DNA of 30,965 bases from the NCBI GenBank assembly GCA_964431205.1, contig CAYSIX010000014.1:1-30965 (forward strand), read 5' to 3'. Below are positions 21,459 to 27,991 of the stretch, piece by piece. Numbering within the stretch: the stretch's first letter is position 1; every line of letters starts with the position of its first letter. The position numbers and the translations under genes are program-made. Source of the stretch: CAYSIX01 sp964431205. Lineage in GTDB: Bacteria > Planctomycetota > Phycisphaerae > Phycisphaerales > Phycisphaeraceae. The notes under the pieces are model-generated. The model had not been told where the DNA came from and did not search any database. It saw nothing but the letters and a program-made list of their open reading frames with translations.

Positions 21459-22349
21459 ATGCCCGTCGCCTACGGCCTCATCGAACCCGCCGAGCTCCAC
21501 CTGCCTCTCCTGCCCGCGGCACTCGAGGGCCGACGCGTCGCCCACCTCACCGACCTGCACATCAGCCCCCGCACCGCCCCATCGCCCCGCCTGCTCGAAC
21601 AGCTCGCCCGCGTCCGCTTCGACCTGCTCGTGCTCACCGGCGACTACATCAACGAGACCGGCGATGAGCCGGTCGCCGCCGAGTTTCTCCGGACGCTTTG
21701 CCGCACCGTCCGGCCCGCCTGGGGCGTCTTCGGCGTCTTCGGCAATCACGACACCGCCACCCTTCAACGCCTCGCCGCCGACCCCAGCCTGCCGGTCACC
21801 TGGCTCGACAACCGCTACGTCTCGCTCACCGCCGCGCCGATCGATCTGTTCGGCGTCGCCGGCGGCTTCGACCGCATCCCCGACAGCCTGGCCATGATGA
21901 TCCCCGACGCCGCGGCCAACGGCGCCACGATCCCGTGGACCGGCGTGCCCACGGTCGCATCCGGCGAGCGCGGCCGCGCACACCCGGGCGATGCAACCGA
22001 CGCCCACGCCGGTCCCCGCCGCCTCCGCCTGTTGCTGACCCACGAGCCGGCCCACGTCGCCACCGCCGCCGACCTGGGTGTCGACATCGTCCTCGCCGGT
22101 CACACCCACGGCGGCCACTGCCGCCTGCCGACGGGTCGAGCGGTCATCAACGCCACCGACCTGCCCCTTCGCCTTTCCGCCGGGGTGATGCGCCACCGCG
22201 ACACGCTGCTGGCGATCTCACGCGGGCTCGGCGGGCGCCGCTGGCCACCACGGATGTTCTGCCCCCCCCACGTGCCCCTGTACACCCTCCGCCGCCGGCC
22301 GATGCCCGGCCGATCCTGCCACGGCATCGAACTGATTCAGCCGTGGTAA
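21459..22349 (+). CDS. Metallophosphoesterase (YkuE/YaeI-like)
   Basis: A 296-residue calcineurin-like phosphoesterase with all metal motifs: VAHLTDLHIS (~29-38), LLVLTGDYINETG, GVFGNHDTATL, LLLTHEPAHV and IVLAGHTHGGHCRLP. The spacing and GHTHGGQ-like box resemble YkuE/YaeI-type enzymes, some of which act on lipid-linked phosphates, but no N-terminal anchor or Tat signal is seen, so it is probably cytoplasmic. A 25-residue insertion between GFDRIPDSLA and LLLTHEP is Ala/Gly-rich. ATG 21459 is chosen over an upstream ATG because the residues before it are Pro/His/Arg-rich and not conserved. It is divergent from the HTH-membrane gene and unrelated in detail to the metallophosphoesterase at 2379. 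Confidence 0.87.
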   Translation: MPVAYGLIEPAELHLPLLPAALEGRRVAHLTDLHISPRTAPSPRLLEQLARVRFDLLVLTGDYINETGDEPVAAEFLRTLCRTVRPAWGVFGVFGNHDTATLQRLAADPSLPVTWLDNRYVSLTAAPIDLFGVAGGFDRIPDSLAMMIPDAAANGATIPWTGVPTVASGERGRAHPGDATDAHAGPRRLRLLLTHEPAHVATAADLGVDIVLAGHTHGGHCRLPTGRAVINATDLPLRLSAGVMRHRDTLLAISRGLGGRRWPPRMFCPPHVPLYTLRRRPMPGRSCHGIELIQPW

Positions 22350-22357
22350 GACCATGG

Positions 22358-22393
22358 GGTGATTGAGCGATTTGGTGATTGGGTGATCGAGCG
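22358..22393. repeat. Short degenerate tandem repeat
   Basis: GGTGATTGAGCG, GGTGATTGGGTGATCGAGCG and the short link between them form imperfect direct repeats just after a metallophosphoesterase gene. The rest of the 229-bp gap before pyrR shows only the pyrR promoter. Confidence 0.4.
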
Positions 22394-22566
22394 TTGGAAG
22401 TTGTCGCGGCCAGAGCCCTCCACTGCGCAGCGGCGGTGTGGCGGGCCCTGTGATTCCTCGCTCCTGTGCCGCGGCCCTGCGATGTGTTTCCTCATCCCTC
22501 GACCCTCTCGTGGGGCACTTCGTGCGACCCGCGAAGCAGTGGTCGATGGTCCTGTACGCCCGCTGC

Positions 22567-22572
22567 TACGAT
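22567..22572 (+). promoter_or_regulatory. -10 box of pyrR (leaderless type)
   Basis: TACGAT preceded by TGC, spacer acgccc, then ATG 22579. No PyrR-type attenuator could be recognised ahead of it. Confidence 0.6.
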
Positions 22573-22578
22573 ACGCCC

Positions 22579-23166
22579 ATGACCGAGCTGGCCGACGAAC
22601 AGCGTGTGGCCGAGCTGATCGCGTCGCTGGCCGAGCGGTTGCGTGAGGGCATGCGCAAGACAGCCGGGACGGAAGCCGACGGCGGCTGGGCGTTGGTGGG
22701 CATCCGCAGCCGAGGGGACGTGCTGGCGCGGCGGCTGGCCGAGATGATCGGCGAGGGGGGCGGGGGCGGCTCCGGCGCCGCCAAGGGGCGCTCGGCGGTG
22801 GGGACGCTGGACATCACGCTGTACCGCGACGACCTGTCGGAGGTCGGTGCCCAGGCGGTGGTGCGGACGACGGACATCCCCTTCGCGCTGGACGGCCGGC
22901 AGGTGGTGCTGGTGGACGACGTGCTGATGACCGGCCGATCGGTACGGGCGGCATTGCAGTCGCTGATGGACCTGGGTCGGCCGCGTCGGGTGTGGCTGGC
23001 GGTGCTGGTGGACCGCGGGGGGCGGGAACTGCCGATCGCGCCGGACTTCGTGGGGCTGGACCTGGCGGGGCGAGCGTCGGGCGGCGGCGTGAGCGAGGGG
23101 GACCACGTGCAGGTGCTGCTGCGACCGACGGATGAGCGGGACGCGGTCGTGGTGCGGCGCGGCTGA
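22579..23166 (+). CDS. pyrR: PyrR bifunctional pyrimidine regulator / uracil phosphoribosyltransferase
   Basis: PyrR senses UMP and, in Gram-positive bacteria, binds pyr mRNA to promote attenuation; many homologues also convert uracil and PRPP to UMP. The 195-residue protein shows LVGIRSRGDVLARRLAEMI, the PyrR-specific GTLDITLYRDDL, the PRPP loop VVLVDDVLMTGRSVRAALQSLMDLGRPRRVWLAVLVDRGGRELPIAPDFVG and a final RPTDERDAVVV. A Gly-rich insertion (GEGGGGGSGAAKGRS, ~55-70) lengthens the loop before GTLDITLYRDDL. The start follows from TACGAT six bases upstream. pyrB follows 162 bp later, separated by hairpin repeats. Confidence 0.94.
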   Translation: MTELADEQRVAELIASLAERLREGMRKTAGTEADGGWALVGIRSRGDVLARRLAEMIGEGGGGGSGAAKGRSAVGTLDITLYRDDLSEVGAQAVVRTTDIPFALDGRQVVLVDDVLMTGRSVRAALQSLMDLGRPRRVWLAVLVDRGGRELPIAPDFVGLDLAGRASGGGVSEGDHVQVLLRPTDERDAVVVRRG

Positions 23167-23193
23167 CGGCGATTGACCCGGGCAGGGCGGGCA

Positions 23194-23295
23194 GCGTGGG
23201 GCGTTGCCCCGCCTGAAACCCAGCGCGGGGCTTTGCCCCGCCGCTAAACTCGAGACGCGGAGCATTGCTCGCGGGGTTTGCCCCGCCGCTAAACT
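23194..23295. repeat. Three hairpin repeats between pyrR and pyrB
   Basis: Three copies of a unit like GCGGGGCTTTGCCCCGCC followed by GCTAAACT lie at 23194-23220 (degenerate), 23225-23250 and 23271-23295. Each has a GC-rich stem (GCGGGGC/GCCCCGC in the best copy) with a three- or four-base loop. A fourth, partial copy occurs at 26761-26788. They could be dispersed REP-like elements or RNA structures between pyrR and pyrB. Confidence 0.65.
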
Positions 23296-23315
23296 GAGCG
23301 GGTCGCGCGCGAACT

Positions 23316-23321
23316 GGGAGG
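23316..23321 (+). promoter_or_regulatory. Shine-Dalgarno sequence that sets a CTG start for pyrB
   Basis: GGGAGG lies seven bases before CTG 23329. No ATG, GTG or TTG is in frame between the upstream stop at 23290 and TTG 23374, which lies inside the conserved N-terminal region. Confidence 0.6.
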
Positions 23322-23328
23322 CAACGCC

Positions 23329-24291
23329 CTGAGGCCGACGGACTACACCTGGACGCACCGCCATCTGCTGGGGTTGGAAGACCTCTCGGCGGAGGACATC
23401 CGATTCCTGTTTCGCACGGCCGAGGGGTTCGAGGGCGTCTCGACGCGGAGCGTCAAGAAAGTGCCGGCCTTGCGCGGGCGGGTGGTGGTGAACCTGTTTT
23501 TCGAGGACTCGACGCGGACGCGTGCGAGCTTCAGCCTGGCGGCGAGCCGGCTGTCGGCCGACGTGCTGGACTTTTCGGCCAAAGGCTCGAGCATCTCCAA
23601 GGGTGAGACGCTGCGGGACACGGCGCGGAACATCCGGGCGATGGGAGTGGACGCGATCGTCTGCCGGCACCCGTTGAGCGGCGCGGCGGTGCAGTTGGCG
23701 CGGTCGGTGGACTGCTCGGTGCTCAACGCGGGCGACGGCCAGCACGAGCACCCAACGCAGGGGCTGCTGGACGTGTTCACGATCGCCAAGCGGCTGGGGC
23801 GGCAGGGCGAGTACGACCTGAGCGGGTTGCGTGTGGCGATCGTGGGGGACATCGCGCACAGCCGGGTGGCGCGGTCGAACATCCACGCGCTGCGGAAGCT
23901 GGGCGCGGAAGTGGTGCTGGTGGGCCCGCCGACGCTGCTGCCGTCGGGCCTGGCGGCGTTGGGCTGCGAGTTGCGTCACGACCTGGACTCGGTGCTGGGC
24001 GAGGTGGACGTGATCAACATGCTGCGGGTGCAGTTCGAGCGGTTGACCAGCCAGGCGTTCCCGAGCGTGCGGGAGTACGCGACGCTGTACGGTCTGTCGG
24101 GGCGTCGGTTAGCGCGGGCGCGGCCGAACGTGCTGGTGATGCACCCGGGGCCGATGAATCGCGGGCTGGAGATCGAATCGTCGGTGGCCGACGGGCCGAA
24201 CTCAGCGATTCTCGAGCAGGTGGCCAACGGGCTGGCGATTCGCATGGCGTGCCTGTTCCTGACCGTGGGCGCCGCCGCGGAGCGAGAATGA
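23329..24291 (+). CDS. pyrB: Aspartate carbamoyltransferase catalytic subunit
   Basis: PyrB joins carbamoyl phosphate and aspartate, the first committed pyrimidine step. Visible are RHLLGLEDLSAEDIRFLF (N-terminal helix), the carbamoyl-phosphate loop NLFFEDSTRTRASFSLAASRL, KGSSISKGETLRDTARNIRAMG, CRHP, NAGDGQHEHPTQGLLDVFTI, VAIVGDIAHSRVARSNI, GEVDVINMLRVQFER and VMHPGPMNRGLEIES. From CTG 23329 the protein has 320 residues, normal for the family. The first conventional codon, TTG 23374, would delete the conserved WTHRHLLG segment, so the CTG with its GGGAGG is favoured; a base-call error at an ATG is the alternative. It is downstream of pyrR, and gmk follows 56 bp later with its own -10 box. 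Confidence 0.95.
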   Translation: MRPTDYTWTHRHLLGLEDLSAEDIRFLFRTAEGFEGVSTRSVKKVPALRGRVVVNLFFEDSTRTRASFSLAASRLSADVLDFSAKGSSISKGETLRDTARNIRAMGVDAIVCRHPLSGAAVQLARSVDCSVLNAGDGQHEHPTQGLLDVFTIAKRLGRQGEYDLSGLRVAIVGDIAHSRVARSNIHALRKLGAEVVLVGPPTLLPSGLAALGCELRHDLDSVLGEVDVINMLRVQFERLTSQAFPSVREYATLYGLSGRRLARARPNVLVMHPGPMNRGLEIESSVADGPNSAILEQVANGLAIRMACLFLTVGAAAERE

Positions 24292-24335
24292 GCAGCGCGG
24301 AACCGCGGCGCCGCCCCGTCTCGTGCCGTTTGCGA

Positions 24336-24341
24336 TATAAC
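24336..24341 (+). promoter_or_regulatory. -10 box of gmk (leaderless type)
   Basis: TATAAC, spacer cacgcc, then ATG 24348. Confidence 0.55.
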
Positions 24342-24347
24342 CACGCC

Positions 24348-24953
24348 ATGGCCCACCGACGCGAGCGCACGAACAAGCCCGGCCTGCTGCTGGTGATCTC
24401 CGGCCCCTCCGGCGTCGGCAAGACGACCATCACCCACGCCGTCGAGCAACGCCTGGGCGGAGTCTTCAGCGTCTCGATGACCACCCGGCCCAAGACCGAC
24501 AAGGACGTCGACGGGCGCGACTACTTCTTCGTCAGCCCCGCGAAGTTCAAGGCCGCCCGCGACGCCGGCGAGCTGCTCGAGTGGGCCGAGGTCTTCGGGC
24601 ACTACTACGGCACGCCCCGCAGCTTCGTCGAGCAGCACCTCGACGAGGGCAAGCTCGTGATCCTGGAGATCGACGTAGCCGGCGCCGAGCAGGTTCGACA
24701 GCAGATGCCCGACTGCTACGCCGTCTTCGTCCTGCCCCCGACCGACGAGGAGCTGCTCAAGCGTCTGCGGCGGCGACAGCGCGAGGACGAGTCGGTCATC
24801 CAGCGCCGCTTCGCCGAGGCCAAACGCGAGATCGAGCGCGCCAAGTCCGGCGGGACATACGACGAGTTCATCGTCAACGACAACCTCGACGAGGCGATCG
24901 GGACGGCCGTCCAGCTCGTGCGGCAACGGCTCGATCACCACGCCGCCGCGTGA
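24348..24953 (+). CDS. gmk: Guanylate kinase
   Basis: Gmk phosphorylates GMP to GDP with ATP in the cytoplasm. The 201-residue protein has LLLVISGPSGVGKTTI (Walker A, ~13-28), SVSMTTRPKTDKDVDGRDYFFVSPAKF (GMP-binding loop with Ser, Arg and Tyr), LLEWAEVFGHYYGTPRSFVE, VILEIDVAGAEQVRQQMPDCYAVFVLPPT (core Asp) and LRRRQREDESVIQRRFAEAKREIE (lid). Length and motifs are typical. ATG 24348 is set by TATAAC six bases upstream. It converges on a small gene of unknown function, with GC-rich hairpins between them. Confidence 0.96.
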   Translation: MAHRRERTNKPGLLLVISGPSGVGKTTITHAVEQRLGGVFSVSMTTRPKTDKDVDGRDYFFVSPAKFKAARDAGELLEWAEVFGHYYGTPRSFVEQHLDEGKLVILEIDVAGAEQVRQQMPDCYAVFVLPPTDEELLKRLRRRQREDESVIQRRFAEAKREIERAKSGGTYDEFIVNDNLDEAIGTAVQLVRQRLDHHAAA

Positions 24954-25009
24954 GGTTGAACGCGAATGCGCTCCTAAGCCGAGCTCTGAGCGGAAGCGAA
25001 GAGCCGGAT

Positions 25010-25039
25010 CCGAGGCCTCGCTGAGGCTCGGGCCTCAGC
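25010..25039. terminator. Overlapping hairpins between convergent genes
   Basis: GCTGAGGC (25020-25027) pairs perfectly with GCCTCAGC (25032-25039) around TCGG. An overlapping alternative is CCGAGGCCTC (25010-25019) with GAGGCTCGG (25023-25031). There is no T-run; the position between two 3' ends suggests a bidirectional stop signal. Confidence 0.45.
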
Positions 25040-25073
25040 CTGCGCCCGGGGAAGTTCGGTCTCGTGCGTGAGG

Positions 25074-25319
25074 TCAGTTCGCCTGGACCTTGCCATCACT
25101 GATCGGCTCGATCTCCACGATGTGAAGCAGGGAGAGGAACTTGAAGCGATCGGCCACGCCCTTGATCTCCGGGTCCTCGAAGAACAGGTGCAGCCACGAT
25201 CGGCCGACGACGACCAGCTCGGGGTGCTGGACCTCGTAGGTTTCTCCGTTGCTCATCCGAACGCGAAACGGCTGAAACGGGCGATGGTGCACCAGATTTC
25301 GCAAGTCCTGCAGCCGCAT
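25074..25319 (-). CDS. Small conserved-looking protein of unknown function
   Basis: An 81-residue protein beginning MRLQDLRNLVHHRPFQPFRVRMSNGETYEV, then QHPELVVVGRSWLHLFFEDPEIKGVADRFKFLSLLHIVEIEPI. The pattern, with RPF-PF, a short beta-hairpin, HPELVVV and a final L-HIV-IE strand, is like small beta-rich proteins that I recall as frequent in planctomycete genomes without known function. ATG 25319 is preferred; upstream codons are Arg-rich. A TACAAT box at 25328-25333 (minus strand) lies eight bases before it, close to the spacing of neighbouring genes. It is convergent with gmk and divergent from the phosphatase gene. Confidence 0.7.
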   Translation of the reverse strand: MRLQDLRNLVHHRPFQPFRVRMSNGETYEVQHPELVVVGRSWLHLFFEDPEIKGVADRFKFLSLLHIVEIEPISDGKVQAN

Positions 25320-25327
25320 GACACGAC

Positions 25328-25333
25328 ATTGTA
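25328..25333 (-). promoter_or_regulatory. -10 box of the small unknown gene
   Basis: Minus-strand TACAAT, eight bases before ATG 25319, would give a nearly leaderless transcript. Confidence 0.45.
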
Positions 25334-25384
25334 CCCGATCAACCCCGCGGGCCGCGCGGCTCGTCACGCCGCGACGGCCCGTGA

Positions 25385-25390
25385 TATCCT
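25385..25390 (+). promoter_or_regulatory. -10 box of the GmhB-like gene (leaderless type)
   Basis: TATCCT, spacer gcacct, then ATG 25397. Confidence 0.5.
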
Positions 25391-25396
25391 GCACCT

Positions 25397-26719
25397 ATGC
25401 ACCCGGCGGTCTTTCTCGATCGCGATAACACGCTGATCCACAACGACGGCGACCTGGGCGATCCGGCGCGCGTCCGGCTGGTGCAGGGCGCGGCCACGGC
25501 GGTCGCCTCACTGTGCGGCCTGGGCTACAAGGTCGTGGTGATCACCAACCAGGGCGGGGTGGCGCGCGGCGCCTTCACCGAGGAGGACGTCGAGGCGGTG
25601 CACGCCCGCATCCGCGAGCTGCTCGAGCACGCGGCCAACGGGGCGAAGATCGAGCGGTTCTACTACTGCCCCTTCCACCCCGAGGGGTCGGTGACGCGGT
25701 ACCGGCGGGAGCACCCCAACCGCAAGCCCCAGCCGGGCATGCTGATCGAGGCGGCGAGGGAGCTGGGCCTGGACCTGTCGCGGAGCTGGACGATCGGCGA
25801 CCAGGTGCGGGACGTGCAGGCGGGGATCGCGGCGGGGACGCGGACGATCCTGCTTCGCCCCGACGCGGACGAGCTGGACGAGCTGGACCCGCAGACGCTG
25901 GCGGGCGTCGAGGCGTCGGGGCGGGGCGACGAGCCGTCAGCGGCGCCGACGCACTACGCGAGGAGCCTGGTCGAGGCGGTGCGGATCATCGCGCAGCACC
26001 GCAAGCCCGAGTCGAACGAGGACGCGATGCGGGCGCGGATGGCGGGGCGTCGCTGGGACGCGGCGGCCGTGGCGCGGCTGCAGCGGCCCAAGGCGGTGGA
26101 GAGTGAGACAGGCGATTCACCGCGGCGGACGGTCGTGCGGACGCGTCCCGCGCGGGGGGGTGAATCGAAGTCGGCGTCCGCAGGCGAAACCGGCACCGCG
26201 CCGGCCGCGGCATCGGCGCCGGCCGAGTCTGCCGTGGGGGAGCCGTCGTCGGTCACGCTCACGCCCGGCCCCACCGCGACGTCACGGTCGGCGGCGATGG
26301 CCGGTGCGGGCGTGGCCGAGACCGCCGTCGATGAAACGCCCGCGCCGGACGCCGCGCCGGGGAGCGAACGCGAGACCGAGTCCCGCGCCGATGCCGACGC
26401 CGGCGTGGGAGCGGTGGCGGAGTCGGCGGAAGGGGCCGAAGCGGCGTCGCGTCGCGTGCATCAGGCCGACGCCACGTCGCCCGCGATCGAACGCACGCTG
26501 CGTCTGATCCTGCAGGAGCTGCGTCAGCAGCGGGGCGAGGGCGGGGATTTTTCGTACCTGACGCTGTGCGCGATCGTGATGCAACTGGTCGCGGGGGTGT
26601 GCCTGCTGGGCGGCCTGTGGATGGGTGCGTCGGATGATCCGCTGTTCCTGCGATGGCTGCTGGCGGGGCTGCTGGTGCAGGGGGCGACGATCACGCTGCT
26701 GCTGTTCGGGCGGCGGTGA
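25397..26719 (+). CDS. GmhB-like HAD phosphatase with C-terminal membrane anchor
   Basis: Residues ~1-190 are a HAD-IIIA phosphatase like D-glycero-D-manno-heptose 1,7-bisphosphate phosphatase: FLDRDNTLI (DxD nucleophile), VVITNQGGVARG, YYCPFHPEG, RKPQPGMLIEAARELGL and TIGDQVRDVQAGIAAG. GmhB normally has a zinc site of C-x-H plus C-x-C; here CPFH is kept but the second cysteine pair is absent (EHPNRKP). Residues ~200-370 are disordered, rich in Ala, Glu, Ser and Pro. The last 60 contain two hydrophobic helices (LTLCAIVMQLVAGVCLLGGLWMG and WLLAGLLVQGATITLLLF). The GT9 gene 126 bp downstream fits a heptose/LPS-core role. The long membrane-anchored tail is unusual for this enzyme. Confidence 0.85.
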   Translation: MHPAVFLDRDNTLIHNDGDLGDPARVRLVQGAATAVASLCGLGYKVVVITNQGGVARGAFTEEDVEAVHARIRELLEHAANGAKIERFYYCPFHPEGSVTRYRREHPNRKPQPGMLIEAARELGLDLSRSWTIGDQVRDVQAGIAAGTRTILLRPDADELDELDPQTLAGVEASGRGDEPSAAPTHYARSLVEAVRIIAQHRKPESNEDAMRARMAGRRWDAAAVARLQRPKAVESETGDSPRRTVVRTRPARGGESKSASAGETGTAPAAASAPAESAVGEPSSVTLTPGPTATSRSAAMAGAGVAETAVDETPAPDAAPGSERETESRADADAGVGAVAESAEGAEAASRRVHQADATSPAIERTLRLILQELRQQRGEGGDFSYLTLCAIVMQLVAGVCLLGGLWMGASDDPLFLRWLLAGLLVQGATITLLLFGRR

Positions 26720-26760
26720 CGACGGTCGGGGCGCTGAGTCACCACGTGGTTGTGGCCGTC

Positions 26761-26788
26761 CGCGGCGCGTTGCCCCGCCGCGAAACTC
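26761..26788. repeat. Fourth partial copy of the GCCCCGCC hairpin repeat
   Basis: GCGTTGCCCCGCCGCGAAACT matches the unit found three times between pyrR and pyrB, but its left stem arm is degenerate. The rest of this 126-bp gap holds a small inverted repeat, GTCCGT/ACGGAC (26803-26820), and the promoter of the next gene. Confidence 0.55.
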
Positions 26789-26833
26789 GGAACTTGAAGC
26801 TCGTCCGTCGCGCCACGGACGGGTCCCGGTGGA

Positions 26834-26839
26834 TATACT
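26834..26839 (+). promoter_or_regulatory. -10 box of the GT9 gene (leaderless type)
   Basis: TATACT, spacer gcggtc, then ATG 26846. The hexamer is the same as for coaD. Confidence 0.65.
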
Positions 26840-26845
26840 GCGGTC

Positions 26846-27991
26846 ATGATCGACCCGAGGCCGCGTCGGGACGCCGGCCGACTGCTCGTCGTCATGCCGA
26901 GCTGGCTTGGCGATTGCGTGATGGCGACGCCGACCCTGCGGGCGTTGCGCGGCCTGTATCCCGAACATCAGATTACGGCGTTGGTTCGGTCGTCGGTGCG
27001 GCCGCTGCTGGACGGTTTGCCGTGGATCGACCGGGTGGTGACGATCCGTCCGAGACGCAAGGGCCGACGCGATGGACGGCGTGCGGGCCCGTGGCCTCTG
27101 GCGCGCCGGCTGGCGTCGCGGCATTTTGATCTCGCCGTGCTGCTGCCCAACGGTTTTCGAAGCGCGTTGCTCGTCTCGCTGGCCGGGATCCCGCGGCGGA
27201 TCGGCTACGACCGTGACGGGCGCGGGTTTCTGCTGACCGATCGCCTGCTGCCGCGGCGTCAGAGCGGCGGGTTCGTGCCGGTGCCGACGCACGATTACTA
27301 CCTGGGCATCGCGCGGTACCTGGGAGCGCTGGACCCGGACCCGAAGATGCGGTTGTTCACCCGGCCGAGCGAGGAAGAGCAGGCCGATCGGGTGTTGCGG
27401 CGCGCCGGGGTGGCGATGGGTGGGGACCGGCCGTTCGTGCTGCTGACCCCCGGGGCGAATTACGGGGACGCGAAGCTGTGGCCGGCCGAGCGGTACGCGG
27501 AATTGGCCGATCGCTGCGTGGAGGGGCTGGGCGCGACGGTGGCGGTGACCGGGTCGCCAAGAGAGCGTGCGATTCTGGACCGGGTGTTGGGTTCGGCGAA
27601 TCGGCCGGTGGCGGATCTGTCGGCGGCGGGGCTGACGCTCGGCGCGCTCAAGGCGGTGGTCCGTCGGGCGGACGTGCTGGTGACCAACGACACGGGGCCG
27701 CGGCACATCGCGGCGGCGTTCGGGCGGCCGGTGGTGACGATCTTCGGTGCGACAGACCCGCGCTGGACGCAGATCGACTACGAGGGCGAGAGGCAGATGA
27801 TCGAGCCGGTGGATTGCGGGCCGTGTCAGAAGAAGCGTTGCCCGCTGGCGCAGACACCGCAGGAGCTGCAGTGCCTGCGGCGCATCGACGTGGGGCGGGT
27901 GTATGATGCGGTCGGTTCGCTGCTGGGGCAGCGGGCGTCGATCGGGCTGGCGACGATCGGAGCGGCCGATGCGCATCGCGCTGGTGATTGA
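26846..27991 (+). CDS. Glycosyltransferase family 9 (heptosyltransferase II-like)
   Basis: A 381-residue GT-B protein of the WaaF/WaaC/WaaQ family, which add heptose from ADP-heptose to the LPS inner core at the cytoplasmic membrane. Features: LLVVMPSWLGDCVMATPTLRALRGLYP at the N-terminus, LPNGFRSALLVSLAGIPRRIGYD, LLTPGANYGDAKLWPAERYAELAD, VAVTGSPRERAI, and the donor-site VRRADVLVTNDTGPRHIAAAFGRPVVTIFGATDP followed by CGPCQKKRCPL. The pattern best fits heptosyltransferase II (WaaF). Start ATG is fixed by TATACT six bases before. Its 3' end overlaps the next glycosyltransferase gene by 23 bp, pointing to coupled expression. Confidence 0.92.
   Translation: MIDPRPRRDAGRLLVVMPSWLGDCVMATPTLRALRGLYPEHQITALVRSSVRPLLDGLPWIDRVVTIRPRRKGRRDGRRAGPWPLARRLASRHFDLAVLLPNGFRSALLVSLAGIPRRIGYDRDGRGFLLTDRLLPRRQSGGFVPVPTHDYYLGIARYLGALDPDPKMRLFTRPSEEEQADRVLRRAGVAMGGDRPFVLLTPGANYGDAKLWPAERYAELADRCVEGLGATVAVTGSPRERAILDRVLGSANRPVADLSAAGLTLGALKAVVRRADVLVTNDTGPRHIAAAFGRPVVTIFGATDPRWTQIDYEGERQMIEPVDCGPCQKKRCPLAQTPQELQCLRRIDVGRVYDAVGSLLGQRASIGLATIGAADAHRAGD

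Noticed and set aside
22350..22578. PyrR-binding attenuator upstream of pyrR
   Set aside because: No antiterminator/terminator pair or PyrR-loop consensus could be seen, and pyrR has a -10 box immediately before its start.
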